DNA of 64,000 nt. Origin: Notamacropus eugenii (taxonomy: Eukaryota > Chordata > Mammalia > Diprotodontia > Macropodidae). The stretch is taken from NCBI RefSeq assembly GCF_028372415.1, contig NC_092875.1:352118225-352182224 (forward strand), written 5' to 3'. Position numbers and translations under genes: made by a program. Within the stretch, counting starts at the first letter, position 1; the number at the start of each line of letters is the position of its first letter. A model generated the notes under the pieces. It worked only from the letters and a program-made list of their open reading frames with translations, made no database searches and was not told the origin of the DNA. This document shows positions 11,271 to 23,779 of this stretch, in pieces.

Positions 11271-13081
11271 CAGGTTAGAAACTGTGGTCTCTGATTTGAG
11301 ATGAGAAGACTTTTGAGTCAGAGAAGAAGGACGAACTATAGAGAAGAGGCTCTAATGGCAGTGTAACCCTACTCCAACATCTATGGGCATGAGACTTTCT
11401 CCTTATTGGTGATGATAAATGCCCTGTCTTGCATGAGGGATAGGGCAGAGTTGGCAGGATGGAAAAGCTCTGGTCTTCTTCAAGTCTCCTTCAGGACTCT
11501 ACAAACTTTGAGTTGAATTTTTAGCTTCCAGCTTTGAAAGGCAAGATGGAAAAGGTCAAATCTACTTCAGGTTGTTTAAGGAAAAGACTCAGAGAAGACA
11601 TGAGAGGAGCTAGAAGTCTCCATCATGTCCCTATTGCCAGTTTACTAAACTAGAAACTTCAGGGAACTTCTTGGATGAGATCTAGAACATTCTCTTGGTT
11701 GAACTGAGTTACCTCACTCCCAACGGGAGAGCTTCATTACTCTGTATTGTCTGGAACATATTCTTTTATATATACTTTCTCTGATTTCTGCTACTGCTTT
11801 GTATAAATGGTTTTTTGTTTATTTGTTTTATAATTACTGTGTTTTCATTGTGGAAAAAAGTCTCAGATATAAAGCTTAGAGACTTCCTTCCCTCTCTCAA
11901 CACCAATTTTGAAACAGCAACCAGAAGTTAGCTTGAGCTTGAAAGTAGCATCTCCTAGCCTAACAGCATGTAAGGAGCCCTCCAGTTCTAACTTTCTGCT
12001 TCCTCTCCTTCAAAGAACTAAGGTCTCCTTCCCTTTGGAGAAGGTGGTGAGGAAAAGAAGCTAGAGATGTCCCTTCTGCCTCCTTTCAAGCTGCACTACA
12101 ACCCCATGCCACAAGTGGAGAATAGCCCTCACAACACATAGAGGCTCAATTCAGCACTGGGACACCAACAGAACCAGCATGTTTCTGGGGTTCCTCAGAA
12201 ACAGGAAAGGAGACCCAGGCTAAAGAGTAGAGGAAGAGCAATAGACTACTCTGAACATAGATTGAATCATTCCATAATTGAAAATGTCTATCTTCATTCT
12301 GACCATTTGCCATTCACTTCTTACTCCATGTTTTTTGGTGAAGATTGTTTTCTATATTTTCTGCACTATTTATTCCAACAGAAGACCCAGATCTGTGGGA
12401 TGTGCATGGATAATATTTTATTCCTTTCCTTACTACTTTAAGCTCAATTAAAGGTTGGTTTGTTTCTTTTAATGTATGTCCTTTTTCTGGTCCCGTAGTA
12501 ATGTACAACTGAGCTTAGGTGACTGTAAGAATTTTCAGCCAAGCTGGGACAGGGGATCAAGCTAAATCAAGCACATTAATCATTAGATACAATTCATATC
12601 TAATTAAGTAGTTTACATGAGTCCATAATTGAGTAGAATATTTGGTATATATCCCAGAATTATTAGAAAGTATTCTATATTTAAAGATCTCTACTGAATG
12701 AAAATTTTCCTCATCCATCAATAACTGATTCTTACTCTGGTGGGAATTTCTTTCTTAAACAAAAACCATTAAGTGTAAACTGCTAAAATAGGAACTTAAT
12801 CTTATTTCTTCTGGTACTGTCCTTGATGGGGGTAGACAACTACAGTCTTGTCTATGAGAGTCTACCCTAGCCTTTAAGATCTCTATTAGTTTGATTTTTA
12901 ACTCTTTTCTTGAAGTTAGCAAATTCCAGTTGCTTTAACTTTTTTATAAAAAGTCTTACTGTCCAACACTCAAGTCCCCTTTGGAGTTTTCCACTGAACA
13001 TTTTTCAAATCCTAATTTTCTTTTTTTTTATTTTATCCAGACAAGTTTTATTGAGCTGCTGACCAAAACACTGTTCAGTGT

Positions 13082-13083
<2 letters not shown>
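11271..13083. other. Unassigned sequence
   Basis: Nothing firmly recognised. Minus-strand frame 12314-12508 lacks recognisable features. Confidence 0.4.

Positions 13084-13084
<1 letters not shown>

Positions 13085-13144
<60 letters not shown>
13085..13144. repeat. (TA)n microsatellite
   Basis: About 58 bp of uninterrupted TA dinucleotides. It creates a spurious Tyr-Ile-rich open frame at 12981-13172. Confidence 0.97.
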
Positions 13145-13148
<4 letters not shown>

Positions 13149-13229
13149 GCATATATAAGTAATTTATTATGAACAAGTGTAGGAATTTTCTAGTAAACAT
13201 TTTCTAAAGTGAATTTTGCTTCTTTTTTT

Positions 13230-14095
13230 CCAAAAGTCAAAGGTTCAGTTGGAATTGAGGCAAAGGAAACAGATTTGCTCATCTGTGGAGCCCAACAGGA
13301 TGGCACAGCTTGAGCAAGTCACTACTCACATGCCACCCGCCCACATTTTTACCTGCCTTTTACCAAATGGATGCTTTACTACAATTCTGGTTAAGAACAA
13401 CTGAGGGGACAAGGCTACAAGACAGGAAGTTTGAAGACATTGTCCTCTCAGCTCTAACCACTCCTCAGTTTGAAACCTGCCACCTCCCCCAATGGTAGGT
13501 AAAAGCTCAGTGTCCTTCCTCTGTTCAAGCTGACCTTCCCAGCAGCAGAAGGGCAAGAGGCTGAGCAGTGGTATCAGATTCTCACCGCATGGCTCAAGGC
13601 TTCCCACCCTCTACCACCATCGGGAGTGGGCAAAGGCTCAGTTAGCCTCCACCATCTTGTGCAGGTCATGTTTCCTCTTGACCACAGGGCCTTGGCTGTG
13701 AAAGACCTCCAGTAACACATGAGACAGCTTTTCTGGCATCAGCATTCAACAGGGCTTCTTCTCCCAGCATTCCTGAATCATCCATTTCATGTCCAAGAAC
13801 TACTGGCACCTGTCAGTCAGAAGGGCTGGGATCTGATAAAAGCAGCCACCTTTAAGGATGCTGACCAGGCTGAGGACAGGCTGACAGTTCTGTAGGGCCT
13901 GGTGGAAGATGGTGTAGGAGTTGCATTCAATGGTCTCCCGCTCCTTAGTTTTGGCTTCATGGTATTTTTTTAAACTGCTTTCTCTTGAGGGTTTCCAGCA
14001 GCTCAATCATCAGGGATCTGGCCAGCATTTTGGAGTAGAATAAGGTAGTAGTCTTTATCAAGTTGGGGTTCTTTGTAATTAGCATCATAGTGGCT
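13230..14095 (-). pseudogene. MRPS7: Processed pseudogene of mitochondrial ribosomal protein S7
   Basis: On the minus strand the translation matches MRPS7, a small-subunit protein of the mitochondrial ribosome that binds 12S rRNA. Visible blocks are LARSLMI at about 14000-14030, [12 protein letters not shown] at about 13885-13930, a diverged VPILKGGRFYQ block near 13830-13860, MKWMIQEC near 13770-13790, LMPEKLSH near 13725, KRKHDLHKM near 13660, and the terminal RWW followed by a stop at 13611-13613. About 380 bp of likely 3' UTR follows, to about 13230. There are no introns. Frameshifts occur near 13985 (A run) and 13800. In-frame TGA codons lie at 13746-13748 and 13638-13640. The N-terminal third is missing or unrecognisable. 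It cannot make the protein. Confidence 0.88.
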
Positions 14096-17000
14096 CCATC
14101 TCACTTGTGTCAATCCCAGTAGAGCCCAGAGAATTATTCACATCCTGGGCCCTAAGCTCCAGAGGCAGCAGGCCACCACAGTGGCGGCCCTTAATTTTCT
14201 TCTTAAAGAGGCCAGAATTAAACACACTATCATGCCATTCCTATTTTCAATGAATCCATATTGAATTCTAATAGTAATGAATAATTCCTGTTTTTTAAAT
14301 GCTAGTGGTTCAGTTTTCTATGGAATAATATCTCCTAGATGTTTGTGTATAACATTCCATGGAAACTTGTTGCCCAACTCACTTTTTTGCTACTTTGATC
14401 TTTATTTTTGTGTTATTCTCTATCTGTCCTATTGAATTTTAACATACTCTGCCATGAAAGTCATAGTAGATTTAGAGTCTCTCTTAATCTCACCACACTG
14501 TTGCCCAATAGGTATTTTATTAATCATCTGCTCACTTAACAAGAATGTTCCCTATTTTGCCTTGCAGGTCAATGATGGAAATTCTGTAAAGAATTGGACA
14601 TTCATGTATAAAATTAATCTAATGATTGGTATTCCTTGTCTTTTGCAGGGCTATGTGCCAGCATGACTCACAAGTTATTGATTTTATATATGTGGGAGGT
14701 TGGTATCTTTCTTCCTTTTCTTCAGAATTCTTATATTCCAAGGCTATAGATAGATGATTACAAAAAAAAAAGCGAATTAGTTCTTAGTTGATACAGATGA
14801 TAATATATAAGAATGATGTTAAAGTCAAAGAAGAAAAGGGAACTTACACTTTTCCACAGATAATCCAAATCTTTCCAAAGGACTGTATTTTGGGAAAGTA
14901 GTCCAAAAGCTGGTGATAGTCATGAAATGGTGTATTTCATTTGTTGTAAATTACAAGTTTAGCAATTAAGTCATTTTACACTCTGCCATGAACTTTTATG
15001 TCACAAGAGAAGATTAATGGGTGATAGACCATACCAAAAGGAGACCTTGCTGCCTGAGTAAATATTACCTCAAGTTCATAAAATCACCAAACTACTTCTT
15101 CATCTACCCCCTTTCACTAAAAATGTACTTGTTTTCTTTTCTTTTTGAAGTTCCTTTAAAAAAAAACCCTTAAAACCCAGTCATTTTATTCAGCATCCCT
15201 ATAATTTTGGTTTATCTGATGTCTGCTTTATTACAAGGCATATTCTGCATCAGCAAAAGCTTTAATATCTGAGCACCCCAGTTAACCTAAACCCACTAAA
15301 TCACTAGCACACTGCAAAGTACATGCCACCATCACCCTTCACAATACCACTAAACCATATTAAAAGCCCTGAAGAAATTAGACTGGAAAATCTTGATGAA
15401 TGATACAAAGTAGGGATTCTAGAAAAGTGGGCCACAACACAGCAAAAATAGCAGTGGGAAGCTGTAGCTCTGATGAGATGTGCAGAACCAAATAGAATTA
15501 AATGTTGAGAAGCATCTTGGTGGGGCTTCTCTGTCTACCTAATTTGGGCTAATAAAAAAAAGTGAAGAGAAAAAAGAAAAATTAAAAAACAGTAACTGGA
15601 TGTATAGCCCCAATATATACTGTAAGCTATTCTATATGTGTGTGTATTAAGTCATACAAAGAGACATGAGTTGTATATATAGAATGATAATTATTTTAAC
15701 CTTCTACATGCAGTCTTCTGCTGTGTCCTCCTGTCTCTGAACATTTCCCAAGGACAAGACTGAAAATTAACTTTCAATTTATTGCCTATCAATAGGGCAC
15801 TCTCAATTTGTTTGTTTTTCTAAGAAGAGTCTATTCTTTTTAAGACTATCAGTTGTGCAGTTGCAGTGGCTTTAAATACACATGGGAACTAATCCTATTA
15901 TCTGTAGATCATTGGCATGTTAGAATTTACTGGCTACAAGGGGCCATGATATTTAAATCTGGTATGTATTTCACAGGAACCCACTGAACTTGAACCAACT
16001 CTAACTTCGTGCACTTGAACCATAACACTGAGGACTTTGGCCTAGAGCCTTAAACAGAAAAGAAGGCTCAGCCAAGTTGAGAGGGAGGTGTGGAAAGAAG
16101 TGTAACTTAAGTGAGGGCAGGTGACATGAAACTGGCTCTTATTCTATCATGGAAACTGGCTCTTATTCTATCATGGCTTACTTCTCTGTTTTTCAGTCTG
16201 TCTCAAAGATTATTGTGGAGCCCTGCGGCTCTCCATGGTGCTTCAACGACCTGTTATTACAGACATCAGACCAGAACGTGACAACACAGGATGGAAGAAG
16301 GTGAACTCTCACAAATGGAAGTAAACAAGGCCGAGTGAAGGGTTGGAAGTCTGCCTGAAAAAATCCTGTAAGGATGGGATGGAAAGGGCCAAATTAAGGA
16401 CAAAAAAGAGATATATAGGCCCTGAAAGTCTTAAAGGGCAGCACAAAACAATTTGTTATTGTCAGAAAGTGAAGGGGGGAAAGAAACCTTGAAAGAATCT
16501 AAGGGTAAAAAAACTTGGGGTGGGAGGGAGAGAAGTAACAAGTGCCCCAGCCCTCTTCCCCCTCTCATGCATTCCAATAGCAGAAACTTTGCCTGGTATT
16601 ATGACTACTATTTGTTTCATGCTGACTGTTCTTGGCACTGCCTCGTGCATCCAAAGATATGTTGCCTGCCCTAAGGGCTCATAGTGTAAGTTACACAGAC
16701 AATGAGCTAGAGAGAAAAAAAAATGTCCTTGAGAGGAATGGCATTTAGAGAGGGGGAGGAATTCCACCAGAGGCAAGGAAATCCCCACCAATTCCAAGAC
16801 TAGAGCAAGTATCTCTTGTGTCTATCTATTAAGGCAGTCATGGCCGCGAACACTTTAGCTGAGACTGCACAATGGTTTTCATTATAATCTCCTATTTTCA
16901 GACACATTCTCTGAAAAAATAAACCTTACTGGCTGGGATTGTTTAAGCCCAAAGGGAATTTTTTTTTCTTGGAAGGTATTTTTTTTCCCCTGTATCACAA

Positions 17001-17619
17001 AACTTAAGTTTACTTTTCTTACAAAATTTTGGTATTCTCTTCAATGATTTTAATTCTGCCTGTGTCTTCACAGAAAAATTATCTTTATTTTTACATTTTC
17101 CCTTCTTTATTTATTTTAAACTAAAACAAATCCTTCTTTTGGGTTCTTTTTTCTCATTTTCTCTTCCGTATTTTCCTTAATTCAATTGTAATTCAATTAT
17201 TAATTATTAATTCAATTATTCTTTAAAACTTCCAGTTTCTCGGATTACTGAAATATAGTCACTTCCGTCATATTGGATTAATTACATTAATAGGAAACAT
17301 TAATGAAATGGTCAGATTGAACTCTCTATTTGTGCTTTTGTCCTTTGAGTGCTTTTCTATAAAACATTGATACAGTAAGGTACAAAAATAGGGGCATTAT
17401 ACATTGGAATAAATGAATTAAGTTACTTCTGCAATGAATGAGGGAAAATGAAACAGAAAACAATGTTTCCTATCAGGGAGGAATAATGCCCCAAGTAGAA
17501 ATGTTTAACCAAAAAAATATATAAACTCAGTCTTTATAATCTCCAGTCCAGAAAGGTCTCCCATAGAGAGTACCATAAAAATGATTCTCATCATTTAAAG
17601 AGTAATTGTATACTGAGGC
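14096..17619. other. Unassigned sequence
   Basis: The first 120 bp (to about 14215) read on the minus strand as a short open stretch (KGRHCGGLLPLELRAQDV) beside the MRPS7 pseudogene. It does not match MRPS7 as I know it and could be 5' retrocopy sequence of another kind. The rest holds no recognised gene or repeat except the 24-bp tandem duplication listed below. Frames at 16453-16797 on both strands overlap and have no recognisable domain. Confidence 0.4.
16128..16175. repeat. Exact 24-bp tandem duplication
   Basis: The unit gaaactggctcttattctat + catg is present twice in direct succession (16128-16151 and 16152-16175) with no mismatch. Confidence 0.95.
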
Positions 17620-17775
17620 CAACATTTCTTATAGTCATTGAACTTCTCTACATATTTTCTAAGTAACACTAGGCAATTTACTTAACCTATATGTGTCTTA
17701 ATTTCCTCACCTGTAAAATGAAAGCTAAATTTCTCTCAGATCCCTATTAGCTCTAAATCAAAACCCTATAAAATA
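17620..17775 (+). mobile_element. MIR-like SINE
   Basis: Keeps 'ggcaatttacttaacctata', 'taatttcctcacctgtaaaa' and 'agatccctattagctctaaa', the MIR/CORE-SINE 3' order. Confidence 0.7.
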
Positions 17776-18204
17776 GTGCCTTTCTACAGTTTTTGTCACA
17801 ATCATCAGAGAGATGAACAAATTACTCCTTTGTTATCCTATCATCTATTTACTGAAGTTGCTTTTTTTATTGATGTTACTGTCCCTTGCCCTATTACAGA
17901 CTAGTCATTTTGCAAATTGTTTATTTTTCTTGCATCCCTCTAAGAATATACAATGAATTCTTCACCACAGAGCTTTCCTAAGCAACACAAATCCTTGTTT
18001 ATCCCAGATGTTTAGAGGAAGAAGTATTATGGCTATTTGGATAGTCTAGTAATATTCTAGTTAATATGTCATTTACCATATTACTTAAAAATTATTAGAA
18101 TACATGAATACATATAATCTGTCTTCCTTTGACTCCAATAAATTAGAAGACACACTGAGATTTTACAGTCTCAAAGTGATCCTTACGAATATTAATTATA
18201 AAAG

Positions 18205-18450
18205 TCTAGTCAATTCTACCACCCCTTTCATGAAGTCTTTCCTAATCCCCTCACCCAAAAGAACTCTCCCTCTTCCTTTGGCTCCCTTTTGTAATAGCCC
18301 TATGGACTTATACTTTTCTGGTTTGTATTTTTCTGTATTCGTCTCTTCTCTCTTAGAATGCTGCAACTGTGTCTTTTTCATTTGAAGATCCCATGCAACA
18401 CTCGACTCATAGGCCTATACATTTAATAAATATATGATGAATTCCCTGGC
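18205..18450 (+). mobile_element. L2 LINE 3' end
   Basis: Contains 'tcatgaagtctttcctaatc', the mid-section 'cttagaatgctgcaactgtg' and the end 'atttaataaatatatgatga', the typical L2 3' terminal order. Confidence 0.65.
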
Positions 18451-18657
18451 ATGATAAAAAAGTTATCATTTAAACTTCATCATGCCTGGATATGAGCATG
18501 TGACTAAGGTAGTGGGTTGTGTGTAAAACAAAGATATATGCAGCTGTATGCTAGTAAATGTTTAACAACTAGGTCACTAAAAAAAAAAAGTATACCAGAC
18601 ATACTTTTAAGTTTAATCTGCATTATTTTTTTCTCCATTACTTTCTTAGGTCTAAAC

Positions 18658-19159
18658 CAGAGATTCTTAAATGGAGGGAAGGGGGTCATGGCAACAGCAA
18701 AAGCTTTCTGAATGTGCAATGACCAAAACTTAATTCAAAATCAAAGGCATAATGAACCTGAGGTGTTTCTTTCACCTCTTGTGTGTGTTGCATCATGACT
18801 TCACTGCAGCCTTGTTTCTGAATATAGCATTGCTGATTATAAAATCAAAATATTGCTCAACTGAAAAATGTTGAAGATGCTCTACATCCTGCAGTATCAA
18901 ATATTCAGTCAAGATTTAATTCTTTATGCAAACATAAACAAGCACATCCTTCTCATTAGTATGCAAATTGGCTTTCTTCTTTAATAAATGGTAAAATTAT
19001 ATGTATACGAAAGAATTGTTTTAAAATAAATTTCCTTATGATTTCCTATCTGTGAATGTTTGATTTCTATGTCTATTTTATGTACCTATATACCTGAGGT
19101 TACTTAAAAATTTATCAGGCAAAAAAGGATTGTGAATAGAAAAAGTTTAAGAAGCCCTG
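18658..19159. mobile_element. hAT-type non-autonomous transposon, second family (long copy)
   Basis: Termini are CAGAGATTCTTAAA on the left and, on the complementary strand, CAGGGCTTCTTAAACTTTTT on the right. The flanking 8-bp sequences gtctaaac (18650-18657) and gtctagat (19160-19167) agree at 6 of 8 positions, as expected for hAT. The ~500-bp interior is AT-rich and has no transposase that I can recognise. The open frames crossing its left edge (18504-18719) are chance. Confidence 0.78.
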
Positions 19160-19167
19160 GTCTAGAT

Positions 19168-20544
19168 AATCAACAAAACAATAAGTCAAGCCCTAATTCA
19201 TACTATTTGCAGATTTGTGAGACAGACCAAATTGGCTCCATCAGACTTCTCTCAAGTATGAGTTTGAGAGCTCTTCAGGAACCATATTTTCTGAGAGGCA
19301 GAAGAGAGATATTAACAATGAAGGAAAGGATTGGATGTTGACCTTCTTTCTACTTCTAGCACTTGGAAAATTTTTGAATTGTACCAACCTGAGTATAGCT
19401 GACAGGAATCACCAGAATAACCAAGCTTCTAATTATTGTTGAGTTGAGAAACTAAAATGACTGACTTCGAATATTAATTTTCATTCCTGCTTCTTCTTGC
19501 CCCCTTAGACTCCAATCCACAAAGTTCTGGCCAGACAAACCTACAAAGAAAGATGAGACTCCGTACTGCATTCAGTGTCAGGAGCACAACCTGGATTTTG
19601 TTAAGGAAATTATAACTACAGCCATAAAGGCAGGTTTTGTGTAGAATAAATATAAACCAAATTCAGTCAAGTTCTTCATGTGAAAAAACTTTGGACTATA
19701 TGTTTAAGGAAAGCAAACATACTTAGAAGTTGATATATCTATATTTCTATCTACTTCTATTCTCTCTTTTTTCTGTGTGTGTGTGTTTGACATACATAAA
19801 CGTATGTACTAATCCTGACAAACCCAACTATGCAATTATTAAGTCATTTCAATATGGTAGAAAATGCTTAGATAAGAATTAGATTGAACTCAACTGACTG
19901 ACAGGTAGTTAAGATACAAGCTAAGTAAAAAATTAGTAAGAGACACCTAGTTGTCCTCAATTAGTACCAGTCACTAAGTTAAGTGTAAGTTCATCCCAGA
20001 GTACTAAAGAAACAGATGTGGCCACCAAGCCACAAATAAATTCCTGAAAAATCATGGAAAACGAGAGAGCTACGAAAAGACTAGAGGTAGGAAATGCCTC
20101 CATTTTCAAAAAGGAAACCAAGTTTGGTGTACCACATCTATAAATGCTACTGTCAGAGAAGCCTAATCTGGGGGATCTCGGGTGTAGGAGTTCCAAGTTT
20201 CAGTGAGCAAAACGTATCAGATAATCATATAAAGTTTGGTGTTACTATGATATTTCCCTAGAAACATGTAGCTACCAGGTTGCCTAAGGAAAAGCAAGCC
20301 ACACCAGGTCAGAAAACAGTGCAGGTCAAAATTCACTTTCTGCTCAGAACTGATGAGTAGGTCCTGTACTTCCACACTAGACAAGATTGAAAGATTCAAT
20401 CTTTAAAAAAAGCAAACTTTTTTTTAAAAGAAGAGATACAGTCTCAAATGATTCTCTAATTGTCTTTGATTTCTGGAACAATTCTAGAATATATCATCAA
20501 GAGGATCATTTGTTGGCATTTAGGGAAAAATGAAATCAACAAAA
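19168..20544. other. Unassigned sequence
   Basis: No recognised gene or repeat. A good-looking acceptor-like tract precedes 'actccaatccacaaag' at about 19509, but no long frame or donor supports an exon. Confidence 0.35.
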
Positions 20545-20714
20545 TCAATAAATGGGCATTTCCTAAGTATTTGTTATGTGCAAGTCTCTGGACTAGGTAC
20601 TAAGATACAAATTTTAAAATTAAATAGCCTCTGTCCTCAAGGAATATGTATTCTAATTGGGAGGCAAAACATGATCACAAATAAGTACAATCAGGATACA
20701 TATTAAAATATTAT

Positions 20715-20761
<47 letters not shown>

Positions 20762-21105
20762 ATACACTGAATGGTGGAGCAATTAACCACTGGGACAATC
20801 AGGAAAGCTCTCTTGAGGGAAGGGGCACTTGAGCTGAAGCTTGAAGACAGTTAGAGGTCCCCACTGGTGGAGGTGAGGAGGGAAGGGCCAACTACAAAAG
20901 CACAGGGCCAGGGCAAGGAATATTTTGTACAAGGAACAGGAAGTAGACCCAATGTGGCTGAACTGAAGAATGTAGGAAAGTATGTACTATGCAATTTGCT
21001 TGAAAAGAAAGATTGGAGCAAGTCTGTAAAAGACCTGAAAAACAAAATATAGAGGTTACATTTTATCCCAAAATATATTGTGAAGAGAGGAGTGATGTCG
21101 CATGG
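20545..21105 (-). mobile_element. L2 LINE 3' region, reverse orientation
   Basis: Reads as antisense L2 from its 3' end inward: 'tatttgttatgtgcaagtct', 'cctctgtcctcaaggaatat', 'aggaaagctctcttgaggga', 'acttgagctgaagcttgaag' and 'gtagacccaatgtggctgaa'. A CA repeat sits inside. Chance frames on both strands at 20851-21052 follow from it. Confidence 0.75.
20717..20762. repeat. (CA)n microsatellite
   Basis: About 45 bp of uninterrupted CA inside the antisense L2. Confidence 0.96.
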
Positions 21106-21734
21106 TTATAAGTCTGACAAAATGGATAGAGAACTTAATATAGATGAAGAAAGACTTGAGTTTTGATCTCAACTCAGACAAGATGGCTAGAGTATCCTTT
21201 GCAAAACACAAGTTTTCTCAACCTCAATTTCCTCATCTGTAAAATTTCAATGATAATAATTAATAATAATACTAACTTTTTTCAGGATTATTGTGAGGAT
21301 CAAATGAAATCATAGATATACATTAATGACATAGATTGTAGGCATATAGGTAATGAGAGTTGAGAACATGGATTTAAATTGAGGAGGCAATAGAAAATGA
21401 ATGTATTCTCTATTAACACAGAAAAATCAAGATCATAAATTATATGATATTTCTAGCTTAGAACCTGATTAAGAACTTAGATAGATGAAAAAGATCATTT
21501 ACTAAACAGTCAGATCTGGGAGGGTATCATTTTTCCTCAAGGAACTTGAGTTTCCTTTGCTAAAGTCCTTGACATTTACCAAAATAAAGAACAGGAAGTA
21601 ACAACCCATTTGTAATGATACCTATATTTAGCTAATTTTCTAGTTAATAATCACTTATTGTTATATTTATGTCTCATAGGTAAAAATGAAACTTGATATT
21701 TTTCCCACTTGGATCCATAAGCTGTTTTGCTAGG
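21106..21734. other. Mostly unassigned, with a possible SINE scrap
   Basis: The part at 21150-21310 has SINE-like phrases ('caatttcctcatctgtaaaa', 'ggattattgtgaggatcaaa') and is probably a degraded MIR/CORE-SINE on the plus strand. The rest is unassigned. Confidence 0.5.
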
Positions 21735-21935
21735 ATCATAAATTTAGAGCTGGAAGTCCCCACAAGATTAGTTTTATCCAACCCCTTCATTTTGCAGATA
21801 AAGATACTGAGGATAAAGAAGTTGTTCCTTTTCCAAGATCACACAGATAGAAAGTAATTTGCAGATCCAGAATTCAAACCCAGGTCCTTTGGTTGCAATT
21901 ATGGTGTTCCTACAGTAACATAACATGATTTCTCC
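21735..21935 (+). mobile_element. MIR-like SINE / ancient conserved repeat
   Basis: Opens 'ggatcataaatttagagctg', continues 'ccccttcattttgcagataa' and 'caagatcacacagatagaaa', and ends near 'aattcaaacccaggtccttt'. This is the marsupial form with a 'tttagagctggaag' start. Confidence 0.7.
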
Positions 21936-22044
21936 TCATTATCCAACCACCAAACTAAAGAAAAAAACCAAAAAACATTTTCTGAAAAGTCACTCACTTG
22001 TTTTCCCATACTTAGAATTCCACATTGTTCTTTAATTCTCCGAA

Positions 22045-23735
22045 GGGCTTTTGCCTACATGCAAATTATTAGAGCTCTCTATGAGTGTCCAATAGTCTTT
22101 CTTCATTATCTTTAAGCAGAATTTCCACTACTGAACTTTTTTCATTCCTTCTCAAACTTCCCATGACTCTCCCTCCTTGTGCTTTCTCAACAAAACTTCC
22201 CTCTTCCTCATCTTCTGTCACTCAGGTGTTCTGCCACTTTTTCCTACTTTATCACTGTTTCACATGATGAAGTGGTCTTAGTTCTTACAAGGGCTAACCC
22301 CTAAGCTTGGTCAAATAATTTCAATCCATCCTGTGTCCTCCAACTGATTGACCCTTTGTCATCCCTTTTCTTTCACTTGCTTTATAACCTCTTCCTCTCT
22401 GATTCATTTCCTACTCCCTACAATCATGCCCCTCTCTCCCCTGTCCTGAAAAAAAACTCACTTGATCCTTCCATCCTTGTCATCCTCTGCCCTTTGTAGA
22501 TAAACTCCTCAAAAAGGCTGTCTTCAATAGTATCTCCATTTTCTCTCTTATCTTTTCTTAACCCCTTACAATCTCATTTCTGACCTTATCATTCCACTGA
22601 AACTGCTTTCTCCAAAGTTAATAATGATCTCTTCATTGTCAAATCCAATGGTTTTTCCTCAGATTTCATTCTCTTTGACCTCTCTGCAGCCTTTGACACT
22701 GCTGATCATTTTTCCTTCTTTGATAATTGATTTTCTGCAGGTTTTCTGGACACTGTTCTCTATTTTTCCTTTTTATCTATCTGATTCTTTCTCTGTCTCC
22801 TTTGCTGGATCTTCCTGAAGACCATGCCCTCTAACTATAGGTGTCCTTCAGAGTTCTGTCCTGGGCTGTGTCCTCATCACCCTCTAAAAGTTTTACTTGA
22901 TGATCTCATTAAATCCCATGTATTTAAATACCATCTCTATGTTGACCATTTTCAAATCTGCATTTCCTGTCTCAATGGCTCCTACTAACCTCCAATCATG
23001 TGCATTCAATTGCCTTCAGACATCGCAAACTGGGTGTTCAGTAAACATCTTCAACTCAATATGTCTAAAATATAACTTATTGTCTTTCCCAAAAAAACAC
23101 TCTCTCCCACCTCCTACCATCCCTTCTACTGTCAAGTGTTACAATACCCTGTAATTTCTTTAGACTCACAACCTAAAATTCATTTTGGATTCTTCATTAT
23201 CTCTCACAAATTCCCCCCTCCCATATTCAATCTGTTGCCAAGGCCTACTGATTTCACTTTTGCAACATCTCTCAAATATACCTTCTTCTCTTCTCTCACA
23301 TTGCCACCACTTTAGCTCAGGTCATCATCACCTCACACCTAGACTATTATAATAGCCTGCTGCTGGGTCTGTCTGCATCAAATGATTTTCTTAAAACACA
23401 GGAACCCTGAGTAACCCCTTCCCTTCAACTCAATAAACTCCAATGGCTTTCTATTGCCTCTAGAAGCAAATACAAAATGCTCTATTTGACATTCAAAGCA
23501 CTTGATAATCTAGCTCCTTCCTACCTTTCCAGTCTTTTTACACTTTACTCCCCAAAATGTACTGAATGATCAAAAAACATTGACCTCTTGGTTGTTCCCC
23601 AAATAAGACACTACATGTCTTGTCTCTGGGCATTTCCTCTTGTTTTTCTCCATGCTTGAAACACTCTCCCCTGCTCCATTCTGACTACCAACCTTCCTGG
23701 CTTCCTTTGAGAAATTGACATAATAAGCATAAGTG
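22045..23735 (+). mobile_element. L2 LINE, long 3' ORF2 copy
   Basis: A ~1.7-kb collinear L2 copy covering the reverse transcriptase region and C-terminal domain. The RT block is near 22655-22720 ('ttctctttgacctctctgca', 'gcctttgacactgctgatca'), corresponding to the F-D-L-S-A-A-F-D-T motif. The catalytic Y-A-D-D region near 22935-22950 is degraded. Later blocks include 'cttcaactcaatatgtctaa', 'attgcctctagaagcaaata' and 'gcacttgataatctagctcc'. It ends where an L1 fragment begins. Many stops and frameshifts are present, so it is inactive. Confidence 0.88.
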
Positions 23736-23779
23736 CAATTACTGCATTTTGTACATGATATGATTGATGGTTTACTTAC

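Noticed and set aside
12981-13172. Plus-strand frame with a run of Tyr-Ile repeats
   Set aside because: It is just the (TA)n microsatellite read as codons.
13326-14006. MRPS7 as a working gene
   Set aside because: There are no introns, and there are two in-frame stops and frameshifts.
16462-16797. 111-codon minus-strand frame
   Set aside because: No recognisable domain, no splice or start context, overlapped by an equally long plus-strand frame; probably chance.
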